From contig NC_031478.1 of assembly GCF_000006565.2 (NCBI RefSeq), positions 4,240,212 to 4,304,211 on the forward strand: DNA of 64,000 bases, read 5' to 3'. Of the stretch, positions 46,310 through 54,568 are shown in pieces. The DNA is from Toxoplasma gondii ME49. Taxonomy: Eukaryota > Apicomplexa > Conoidasida > Eucoccidiorida > Sarcocystidae. The stretch's first letter is position 1; the number at the start of each line of letters is the position of its first letter. Position numbers and translations under genes: made by a program. The notes beneath the pieces are model-generated. The model did not search any database, was not told where the DNA came from, and saw only the letters and a program-made list of their open reading frames with translations.

Positions 46310-49300
46310 TCACTCTGAAGCCTCGTCCGGAAGTAACCGCGAGAACTGAAGGACTTCTCTGCTTTCCTCTGCGAGTCGGTCCTCGACTCTCGCCAGTCGA
46401 TTTTCCTTCCGCTGCCAGCGGCGCTTCTCTTCTTCCACGTCGCCGCACAGACGCGCGTCCTCAGCGGCCTCGTCCCTCCACGAGAACGACGGCTCTCCAG
46501 TCTGCTCTTCGCGCTGACGTTCCTCAATTGCTCCCTTCTCCTGCGCCTGAAGTTGTTTCAGGCCAATCAACCACCTCCAGCGAAACATCAGCTTTCGGGT
46601 GTGCGCGCGAAGAGCCTCAAGAGCTTTTTCCTCCATCTCCCGCTCTTCCGAGAACGCAGAAAAGAGGCTTCCGTCGGCGGCCCTAGGACTCCCATGCCTC
46701 GACGCAGACCGAGATGACGGAGGAGACGAAGTTGAAGAAGCGGCAGAGGAACGCGAAGAGGCAGAAGAGACACTGAACGTCGAAGCAAAGGAGGAGTCTG
46801 GCCTCTGCTCCCTGCGAGACACGCGGCGTCCTCCAGACGCGTCTCTCGTCTCTCCTGGCTCTTGGCTGCTGTCTGGGCGTCTTCGGCGCCGGATTCTCCG
46901 TATATACGCCGAAGCGTCAGGCGCGAGGGCACTGGCGAATCGGCGGAGAGAGGCGACCATGTGACAGGCGGTTCGCGAAGACGCCGAGAAGGTCGCGCGC
47001 AGCTCGCCCTCGCCTTCTGCGCGTCTCCGTGTCTCCCCTTGTGGGCGGTTCCACCTGGACGATGGCAAGGCGTGACTCAAAATGAGGGTATGCCGTCTCC
47101 CGCCTCGTCTCCCCGTCCTCGGGCCTTCGTCCGCTCCTTCGTCTTCTTCTGCTCTTTCTTCCACTACTTCTTCGTCTCTTGCTTCTTCTTCTGCTTCTCT
47201 TTCTTCCTCTTCACCTTCTTCTCTTTCTTCTTCTCTTTCTTCATCTTCATCTTCTTCGTGTCTCTCGGCGAAGAGCCGCTCGAGTCTGGCGACGGCATCC
47301 TCTGCGGGGCGGGGCGGCACTCCGGCAGCGACTTCTGCGTAGGACCGTCTGAGTCTGTTTCTCGCCCAGAGTTCTGCTCTTCTTGCCGGCGGTCGATCGA
47401 CGTCTGTACGCGTTTGACCTTCTACAATGGAGGGAGGAACGCGCGCGGCGAGGCGTCTCGACCCAGGGTGTATCTGCCGCATTCCGATAAAGCGCAGAGG
47501 CACCGCGAGGAGCCTCTCCGAGGCAGAAGGCGCAGAGCGACTGAGGAGGCCGCCGCCTCGTATCCCCAGCCTCGCCCCCCCCCGGGCATCGCGTCTCGGG
47601 AGAATAACGGCTCCCGCCAAGGAGGCACTGTCGCCTGCTGCTGAGCCTCGGAGAAAGGCGCGCAGCGTTCGCAAGTCACTGCCTGCCCCGAGTGCCGACC
47701 AGGAACTCGAAGCATCCCGCGCAGAAGACGCGTTCCACCTCGACAAAAAACTCCGGCGCACTGTTTGATCTCTCGAGTCTGACAGCGAGTCCTGCGAGTC
47801 CCCAGACGAGAGAGAAAACGCAGGCCTCCTGCACCGCCGCCGCAAAGGAAACGCGTGCGGTACGCTCGCCATCGATACTGTCAGTCGCTCTTCATCACTC
47901 GAACTCAACACCGTCGACCACGACTCCTCGTCTTCTCTCTCGTCTTCTCTCTCGTCGTCTCTCTCGTCTTCTCTTTCGTCTTCTCTCTCGAGGTCTCTCT
48001 CGTCTTCTCTTTCGTCTTCTCTTTCGTCTTCTCTTGCGACTCCTGTCTCGCGCTGTCTCTCCGGAACTGTCTCTTGAGGCTCGACAAGTCTCCGAGCACG
48101 GGCCGCGCGAGACGCGCCTCGCGGAAAGAACGAGGAGCGCCGCTGTCTCCATCCCAGGAACCCAAGCGCCTGCGGGGTCTCGGCTGGGGGCGAGGCAAAC
48201 GTGTCTCCGCATGCGACGGCGCCGTCGGTCACATCGTCAGAGTCGAAACTCAAATTCGGTCCTACAAACAGCAGCCGCGGCACAAACGTCTCGTTCGCAG
48301 CCGACAGGCGCCGCCTCTCCTCGTCTTCGCGAGGCTGCTCTCCCTCTCGGTCTCCGTCTCGCTCGCCCTCTCGCAAAGACGGCGGAGAGAGCTCTTGTCT
48401 CACAATCTGCGAAAGGCGACCCCTACGCACATGCCAAGGAGACAACAAAGAAGACGAGGAAAACGAAGAAGACGAGACGTCAGATGAGCGGTTGAAACTA
48501 GACCCGTGAGGCTGGCCGACGCCGGCGGCTCTCAGAATGTCACTGACTCTCCGGTCGAGTTCTCGCGTGCTGCGAATCAACATGCCGCTCGGGCCTGCCT
48601 CGAAGGCTGCAATGCGCCGCTCCCGTCGTGGATGAGTTGACTGTCTCGCGTTGCCGCATGCGCTTGCTCTCCTTCGCGTCACGCTGGCTTCTCTGCAGCT
48701 CCGAGGCGTTCCAACATCCTCGCAGTCGCGCATCCCTCTCCTTTCGTCCCGATCCACAGGCCACTGTTCTTCCTCTTGTTCTCCTTCTTGTTCTCTCTCT
48801 TGTTCTCTCCCTTCTCTCTCTTGTTCTCTTCCTTGTTCTCTCTCTTGTTCTCTTCCTTGTTCTCTCTCTTGTTCTCTTCCTTGTTCTCTCTCTTGTTCTC
48901 TTCCTTGTTCTCTCTCTTGTTCTCTTCCTTGTTCTCTCTCTTGTTCTCTCTCTTGTTCTCTTCCTTGTTCTCTCTCTTGTTGTCTTCCTTGTTCTCTCTC
49001 TTGTTCTTCGTCGCAGTCACGTGCCGCGGCGCGACTCGCGCTGAGGCGGGTGTCTCCGCCGAGTCGTTCGTCCTCGTGTATCGGGTCGCGTGCGTCTTCT
49101 TTTGCTGTTCTTGAATCGCTCGCCGCTTCTTCTTCTTCTCTGTCTCTCAACAGCTCCTCGCAGCCTGAGTTGTCTCTGCTCCTTGGCCAGTGTCCTCTGT
49201 CTCCTCTCCCTTGCTCGCTTCTTCTGACGCCGACCTTTCCTTCGTGGTTGCACTCGCGCCGTGTCTCCATCGCTTCGCCGCAGCCGTGAGGTTCCACGAC

Positions 49301-52300
49301 TGCACCCGAAAAGCCAACTCGGACGGAGGCGCTGGCCGCGAGACTCGCGTCTCCGCCGGCGCCTTCAGGCCTGCAGGTGAGACGCGCAGCAGAAGGCAGA
49401 GGAGCGAAAGGCGGCCGGAACGAAGAAGAGGAGTGCGAGCTGAAAGATGCGACCGCCACAGAAGCGCCCATGGCATGCGATGAAGCAGAGCGGCATGTGA
49501 CAGGGTAGGGAGACATTGGACGAAAGAAGAGGAACACAGTCCTGTTCCATGAGGGCTGATCGGAACTGAAAGGGGTCCCTAATCTTTCGTTTCTCTCCTC
49601 TTCTTCCCGGATCTCGGTGTCTCTCTCCAGTCCCTCGGCGCCACCCTCGTTTCGCCTTTCCGAACCTGTCTCCTCTTCGTTCTTGTCGCTTCCTTCCCTC
49701 AAGCCAGCAGCTCCCCCTCGTCCCTCTGGACACCGCGCTCTCGGCGTCGCCTCCCTCGCTTCCCGTGTAGAAACAGAATCCGAGTCGCTCACACGCTGGC
49801 CCTGAGAGGCGCCCGACACAAGGATGCCGCCTCGCCCCGCCGGCTGTCCATACACCCGAGCGGCGGCCGGCTCTTCCGCCAACGCCTGCCGCCGCGACTG
49901 GGGAGTCGCTGAGCGCGATCCCTTGGAGGCACAGGAAGCGACTCTTTCAGGAAGCTGTCGTGCATGGGTGCCGTCCCCGCGTTCTTCTCCAGGCACACTG
50001 GCCTGGTCAGGACGAGAAAGACACGACAGGTCGAGCGTCGCTAGACCTCGTAAACTTGGCTTGTCCTTCTCGAAGGCGGAACCATCGTCGCTTCCTTTGT
50101 CTGTTGCATCTTCGTCATCTCGGCAGAAGGAGGCGAGGTGACGCGAGTGAAGCATCGGCGAGAAGAAGAACGGCGGTGACAGCATCCACCTTCTGCGCGG
50201 CTCTCGCTCGGGCGCCCCACAGCAGCTCCGCGGCGACTGCGGGCGTCTGTCGAGAGGCAACTTCGACTCCTGGGTCGGCGCGGAGACCGAGCGCTGGAAC
50301 GCAAGGAGACTTGGACGCCAGTGGCACTCGTCCGCTGAGAGACGCGACTCTTCGCGCTCGTCAGAGAAAAGCCGCTCGCGACCTGCATGAAACAAAGTCA
50401 CAGACGAAGACCCCGAGACCACAGAGCGGACCTCAGACGCCGGCGGAGACGCCGACACACGCAAAGAACGCAGAAGCAGCAACGGATGCACGGAGGAAGA
50501 AGACGCGGAAGAGGAAGAGGAGGAAGAGGAGGAAGCGAAGGAGGCAGAGGAGGAAGCGAAGGAGGCAGAGGCAGAAGAAGAGGGAGAGGAGGGAGAGGAG
50601 GAAGAGGAGGAGGCAGAGGCAGAAGAAGAGGGAGATGAGGAAGAGGAGGAAGCGAAGGAGGCAGAGGCAGAAGAAGAGGAAGAGGAGGAAGAGGAGAATG
50701 ACGAGGCGCACGAGTGAGGGAGAGAAGGGACTCGCATTTCAGCAGTCGATTGAAACGAATCCGAATGGAGATTTGTTTCCCCTTTCGACAGCGAGGAGGA
50801 CACCGCTGGTCTACCAGAGGAATCATGCAGCTGCGAATTCAGCTGAGAATAAGGAACACGGCAATACAGGCCAGGCGTCGCCTGAGGATACACCGCATAC
50901 CCCGCAGACGGCGCATCCGAGGCGACAGGAAGCACAGAGGCAACGTCCGCCGAGGCGCCCATGTGCGACCACGACGCGAAGCTCGGCTGAGGCGAGGCGA
51001 GGGCACAGGAGGGCTGCTGGAGGGTCTGCACTTGGGCGGGGATCGAGTGTGCATGCGCAAGAGACAGTGGAGACAGCGCAGGGAGTAGGGAGGCCGAGGA
51101 GCCGTGAGAGGCCCTCCCAGGACCGGGAGCAAAGGCCCACTGTAGCGGGAGGGAAAGGTAAGAGACAGGAGACGGCGCCACCACGTGATAAGAAGAAGAC
51201 GGCGAAGATGGCGAGGTCGAAGACACTGTGTAGACAGGCAGTGCGACGCAAGAGGGCAGCGGGAGAAACATCAGTTCTCGGGGCAGGGTCTCAGCCGGTT
51301 GCGAGTCAGGATCCCGAGAAACGTCCAACCATGGACGAGAAGGCAACCATTGTGGGGACGCTTGGTGGCCATCGAGTTGCGACGCGGTCGGCGCCTCGAG
51401 TTCCGGAGTCGCAGCAGCAGATATGGACTCTCTATTCCCCGATGGCGGCCCTCCCAAACTCCTGCTCGTGCTGCAGTCTCCGACGAAGACGGATGGAGGG
51501 AGAAGCGGAGACAGACGGTTTGCCGCCGTGAAGTCCAGCGTCGATGTCCTCTCTCCTAGGGAGAGGCCTTGCTCCAGACGCCCTTGTCTGTCCGTCTCAT
51601 TCGCGGGTCCCCCGAGGTCCTGTTCTCGTCCTCTCAGGTACGGCGGGGCGCCGAGGAGGCGCCTTTCATCTGAGGCGCCACGAGACACACATCCAGAGGA
51701 AACAGGCTGCGAGGGAGAGGAGAAACGCGAGCCGTCCTCAATGCCTTTTGTCTCTTTTTGGGGGCTGATGCCTCCGTCTCTCTCGCTCTCGACACCTGGT
51801 CGCCCCATTCTCTCTTCGGTCATTCCTTCCTCGCGACTCTCTCGGGGACTGTCTCTCTCGAGCTCTCCGCCCAACTGTCTCCTGCCTCGCCACGCGGGGT
51901 CCTTCCCGAGACGCAGGAGACATCTGTCTCCGTCGGAATCTCCATTCGGGCGCGACACACGCGTCTCTCTGTGTGGGGCAGGACACCCCGTTGCCTCCAC
52001 GAGCCTCTCTTGGAACGGTGGCTCTCGCGCAGCATCGCGGGCCTCTCTGTCTCTGAGTCTCCACCCCCTGTCTTCTTCTGGTCTCCACCTCTTGGCATCT
52101 TCGTTTCTCAACCTCCAGTCTCCGTCATGTCTCATTCCCTCGTCTCCACCGGGTCTCTGCCAACTGTCTCCGTCCTGTCTCAACCTCCAGCCTCCTTCGT
52201 GTCTCGATCCTCTGTCTGCACTGTGTCTCCTCCAACTGTCTCCGTCGGGCCTGTATCTCCTGTCTACACTGTGTCTCCTCCAACTGTCTCCATCGCCTCT

Positions 52301-54568
52301 CCACGCCCTGTCAGCTTCTTGTCTCAACCTCCAGTCATCCCCTTCGTCTCTTAATCTCCAGTCACCCCCTCCGTGTCTCAACCTCCAGTCACCCTCTTCA
52401 TGTCTCCAGTTGCTGTCTCTCTCTTGGAGTCTCCGTCTCCTATCTCCATTGGCTCTCCACCCCGAGTCTCGCTCGAAGTCCGCAGGCGGGACCGTCGCCC
52501 TTCGCCACGGCCGGCTCGTCGGCGAGTCTGCCCCGCTGTCTCCTCCTGCTTCGTCGCTCCACGTGCAGAAGCGCAGGTCGCGTCTCTCTCCACCCTCGCT
52601 GTCTCTTCGGGCGCTCCGCGCCTCTGCTCCACTGACTCCTTCACTCTCCGTCTCGGGTGCGTCGCTGTCGAAGTCTCTGGACGTCGGGCAGCGTTCCAGA
52701 GCGGCAAACAACTCCTGGGCGTTTCTGATAGGTCCGCGGACGAGGCCCCAGCCGAGCCCCACAGGTTCTCGACGGAGCCAGTCGGGTCTATCTCCGCTGT
52801 CTCCAGGAGACACCTGTGAGGAGCGCGAGGAGCAGGTGGTCGACGGAGTCCTGGCATGGAAGGCCCGAAAGATCCTCTCCAGGTTTACCATCCGAGGAAT
52901 GTCGACAGGGATGAAAAGCCGAAGAGCGTACTGCGAATCCGTCATCGAAAAGACGCTCCCGTCCTCGTCAAAGTCTGTGTCCTCCCTCGCGCTCCACCTC
53001 CCCTCTCCCGGAACCCCAGGAGCAACGCCTGCGACGAGGCCTGCGACGAGGCCTGGGGCGAGGCCACTCGGGGCGGACGCGGAGGAGACAGGTCGCGGCG
53101 AGAACTCGCGCCCGCGCTGGCCAAAGCTGGCATGCAGAGAGCGCGTCTCTCTTTGCTCCGCGGGTCCGAGGAAGCAGTTCGCGCTTTGTTCTGAACCGCC
53201 GGAGACAATCTGGCAAGGCGAGAGGAAGGCCGCATTTCGCAGAGTGCCGGGGTCGGAGCCCACCAGCCACGCGAGAGACGCAGGGGAGGAGGCAGACGAG
53301 GAAGCCTGAAAGCCGCGCAGCGGCGGAGAATGAGGTGCCGAGAAGGAGGGAAGCCGGGGCGGTGAGACACCGCGGAAAGACGAAGGGAGGCAAGAGGACT
53401 GGGGCGAGGAAAGGCCCTCAGGAGACGACGCAGAACAGAAAGGCGACAGCGACTGCCGCCCACTCGAGACACCCCAACTTCTGCGACTGCCTTGAAGAGA
53501 GTCCAGCAACGGACCGAGCCGCAGAGGAGACACTGCACGAAGAGACTCAGGCGGCAAAGGGGACACCGAAGCCCCGTGTAAAAAACCCAGAGAGACACCC
53601 CAACGGTCGTGAGACGGAGAAGAATGAGAAGCAGCATTAGACGAGGAAGAAGAGGACGAAGAAGATGATGAAGAAAAAGCAGAGGAAGAAGCGGATGAAG
53701 CTTCGCGAGGGGAGGCCTGAGGGAGAGAGTTTCTCTGTGGCGAAACAGGGTGTTTCTCTGAATCATCTGCGCCTGTCATTCGTAGAGAAAAAGAGTCGAG
53801 GGCCGCGAGGTGTGCGTTGGCCGAGACAGTTTGCGGTGACCAGAGACCAGGTCGGGAGAGACTTGTAACGCAAGACCTGACTGTCCCCCGCTCTTCGCTC
53901 TGGCGCCACGCGCCCGGACTGCATGCAACTGGGGAGTCCGCGCCGTCGCCCGCCCAGGTGGCGAGCAAATCGTCCATGAAAGACACAAAGGAAAACTCCC
54001 TCGCACGCTGCGAAGACAGCGAAGGAAACGCAGACGACTCCGAAGGGGTCGCATAAGGGAAAGACCAGGAAGAGGAACAAGAAGATGAAGAAGAAAAAGA
54101 GCAAGAGGAAGAAGAGCAAGAGGAAGAAGAGGAAGAAGAGGAAGAAGAGGAAGAAGAGGAAGCCAAGGAAGACGATGAAGGAGATGAGCAAGGAGAGGAA
54201 GATGCAAGGGAGGTTGGAAGTGCAGCAGCGGCAGAGTGCGAAGAACGATCAGTTGTCGACGAAGGCAGAGATGAGGCAAGGAGAGAAGAATACTGAGAAG
54301 ACGAAACAGAAGGAGAAACTGAAGAAGGAGGGAGAGAAGAAGAACTAAATGAAGAAGAGGAAGGAAAGATGCGGGAAGGTGGTGCAGGTGTCGGTCCATG
54401 TCTCTCTAGAGCATCCCAGGCATAAGCATTCATTTCTCCTCGTTCTCGTCGTAGAGGCATCAAATTCCTCCAATGTTCAGGAGACGAAGCAGAAGAGACG
54501 AAGCGATGAGAGAGGCCGCCGTTTTGAGGTTGGCGCGCGCGGGTGCGGGCGCGGTCGTCGCGCGTCAT
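46310..54568 (-). CDS. Giant single-exon low-complexity protein, 2,752 residues
   Basis: An uninterrupted frame from ATG 54568 (GAAAATGA, with an in-frame stop 39 nt upstream) to 46310. Most of it is biased: poly-Ser at residues about 130-170, 290-305 and 1286-1366; imperfect WRLR(H/Q)EGDxWR units at about 705-830; REQEREQG repeats at about 1850-1930; EREDERED repeats at about 2175-2215; an acidic Glu run at about 2430-2480. Two stretches look ordered: about 535-640 (SQYALRLFIPVDIPRMVNLE, then WGLVRGPIRNAQELFAALE) and about 2280-2430 (LLAVPLRFIGMRQIHPGSRR, then RRAELWARNRLRRSYAEVAA). The C-terminal 130 residues are charged and helical. No family is recognised and there is no signal peptide or membrane span. 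The length of the open frame and codon-level conservation of the repeats argue that it is coding. A short upstream exon is possible, since an acceptor-like CTCTAAG precedes the ATG. Confidence 0.75.
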   Translation of the reverse strand: MTRDDRARTRARQPQNGGLSHRFVSSASSPEHWRNLMPLRRERGEMNAYAWDALERHGPTPAPPSRIFPSSSSFSSSSLPPSSVSPSVSSSQYSSLLASSLPSSTTDRSSHSAAAALPTSLASSSPCSSPSSSSLASSSSSSSSSSSSSSCSSSSCSFSSSSSCSSSWSFPYATPSESSAFPSLSSQRAREFSFVSFMDDLLATWAGDGADSPVACSPGAWRQSEERGTVRSCVTSLSRPGLWSPQTVSANAHLAALDSFSLRMTGADDSEKHPVSPQRNSLPQASPREASSASSSAFSSSSSSSSSSSSNAASHSSPSHDRWGVSLGFLHGASVSPLPPESLRAVSPLRLGPLLDSLQGSRRSWGVSSGRQSLSPFCSASSPEGLSSPQSSCLPSSFRGVSPPRLPSFSAPHSPPLRGFQASSSASSPASLAWLVGSDPGTLRNAAFLSPCQIVSGGSEQSANCFLGPAEQRETRSLHASFGQRGREFSPRPVSSASAPSGLAPGLVAGLVAGVAPGVPGEGRWSAREDTDFDEDGSVFSMTDSQYALRLFIPVDIPRMVNLERIFRAFHARTPSTTCSSRSSQVSPGDSGDRPDWLRREPVGLGWGLVRGPIRNAQELFAALERCPTSRDFDSDAPETESEGVSGAEARSARRDSEGGERRDLRFCTWSDEAGGDSGADSPTSRPWRRATVPPADFERDSGWRANGDRRRRLQERDSNWRHEEGDWRLRHGGGDWRLRDEGDDWRLRQEADRAWRGDGDSWRRHSVDRRYRPDGDSWRRHSADRGSRHEGGWRLRQDGDSWQRPGGDEGMRHDGDWRLRNEDAKRWRPEEDRGWRLRDREARDAAREPPFQERLVEATGCPAPHRETRVSRPNGDSDGDRCLLRLGKDPAWRGRRQLGGELERDSPRESREEGMTEERMGRPGVESERDGGISPQKETKGIEDGSRFSSPSQPVSSGCVSRGASDERRLLGAPPYLRGREQDLGGPANETDRQGRLEQGLSLGERTSTLDFTAANRLSPLLPPSVFVGDCSTSRSLGGPPSGNRESISAAATPELEAPTASQLDGHQASPQWLPSRPWLDVSRDPDSQPAETLPRELMFLPLPSCVALPVYTVSSTSPSSPSSSYHVVAPSPVSYLSLPLQWAFAPGPGRASHGSSASLLPALSPLSLAHAHSIPAQVQTLQQPSCALASPQPSFASWSHMGASADVASVLPVASDAPSAGYAVYPQATPGLYCRVPYSQLNSQLHDSSGRPAVSSSLSKGETNLHSDSFQSTAEMRVPSLPHSCASSFSSSSSSSSSASASFASSSSSSPSSSASASSSSSSPSSPSSSASASFASSSASFASSSSSSSSSASSSSVHPLLLLRSLRVSASPPASEVRSVVSGSSSVTLFHAGRERLFSDEREESRLSADECHWRPSLLAFQRSVSAPTQESKLPLDRRPQSPRSCCGAPEREPRRRWMLSPPFFFSPMLHSRHLASFCRDDEDATDKGSDDGSAFEKDKPSLRGLATLDLSCLSRPDQASVPGEERGDGTHARQLPERVASCASKGSRSATPQSRRQALAEEPAAARVYGQPAGRGGILVSGASQGQRVSDSDSVSTREAREATPRARCPEGRGGAAGLREGSDKNEEETGSERRNEGGAEGLERDTEIREEEERNERLGTPFSSDQPSWNRTVFLFFRPMSPYPVTCRSASSHAMGASVAVASFSSHSSSSFRPPFAPLPSAARLTCRPEGAGGDASLAASASVRVGFSGAVVEPHGCGEAMETRRECNHEGKVGVRRSEQGRGDRGHWPRSRDNSGCEELLRDREEEEAASDSRTAKEDARDPIHEDERLGGDTRLSASRAAARDCDEEQEREQGRQQEREQGREQEREQEREQGREQEREQGREQEREQGREQEREQGREQEREQGREQEREGREQEREQEGEQEEEQWPVDRDERRGMRDCEDVGTPRSCREASVTRRRASACGNARQSTHPRRERRIAAFEAGPSGMLIRSTRELDRRVSDILRAAGVGQPHGSSFNRSSDVSSSSFSSSSLLSPWHVRRGRLSQIVRQELSPPSLREGERDGDREGEQPREDEERRRLSAANETFVPRLLFVGPNLSFDSDDVTDGAVACGDTFASPPAETPQALGFLGWRQRRSSFFPRGASRAARARRLVEPQETVPERQRETGVAREDEREDEREDERDLEREDEREDERDDEREDEREDEESWSTVLSSSDEERLTVSMASVPHAFPLRRRCRRPAFSLSSGDSQDSLSDSRDQTVRRSFLSRWNASSARDASSSWSALGAGSDLRTLRAFLRGSAAGDSASLAGAVILPRRDARGGARLGIRGGGLLSRSAPSASERLLAVPLRFIGMRQIHPGSRRLAARVPPSIVEGQTRTDVDRPPARRAELWARNRLRRSYAEVAAGVPPRPAEDAVARLERLFAERHEEDEDEEREEEREEGEEEEREAEEEARDEEVVEERAEEDEGADEGPRTGRRGGRRHTLILSHALPSSRWNRPQGETRRRAEGEGELRATFSASSRTACHMVASLRRFASALAPDASAYIRRIRRRRRPDSSQEPGETRDASGGRRVSRREQRPDSSFASTFSVSSASSRSSAASSTSSPPSSRSASRHGSPRAADGSLFSAFSEEREMEEKALEALRAHTRKLMFRWRWLIGLKQLQAQEKGAIEERQREEQTGEPSFSWRDEAAEDARLCGDVEEEKRRWQRKENRLARVEDRLAEESREVLQFSRLLPDEASE
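47925..48045 (-). repeat. Coding 12-bp-type repeat EREDE(R/D)
   Basis: On the plus strand, TCGTCTTCTCTC units repeat about ten times. On the coding strand they encode alternating acidic and basic ERED/ERDD units within the giant ORF. Confidence 0.85.
48775..49014 (-). repeat. Coding repeat (R/G)EQEREQ
   Basis: TTGTTCTC(T/C)CTC-type 12-bp units alternate in 24-bp pairs (CTTGTTCTCTCTCTTGTTCTCTTC) over about 240 bp. They encode EREQEREQGREQ.. with no stop in the coding frame. Confidence 0.9.
50470..50715 (-). repeat. Coding poly-Ser / ASFASS repeat
   Basis: GAAGAGGAGGAAGAG-type units on the plus strand encode long Ser runs broken by ASASFASSS and SPSSS on the coding strand. Confidence 0.9.
52070..52460 (-). 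repeat. Imperfect coding repeat WRLR/DGDSWRRH
   Basis: Degenerate units of about 24-45 bp, marked by GTCTC and CAACTG blocks on the plus strand, encode Trp-Arg motifs (WRLRHEGG, GDSWRRHS, WRLRQDGD) about a dozen times. Unlike the poly-Ser tracts, these are diverged yet keep Trp, Arg and Asp, which hints at selection on the protein. Confidence 0.8.

Noticed and set aside
49960..53309. Two plus-strand open frames of 523 and 628 codons
   Set aside because: Antisense to the giant minus-strand ORF; their Arg/Lys and Ser/Pro/Leu bias mirrors the repeats of the coding strand and the frames break, while the minus frame is continuous for 8.26 kb.
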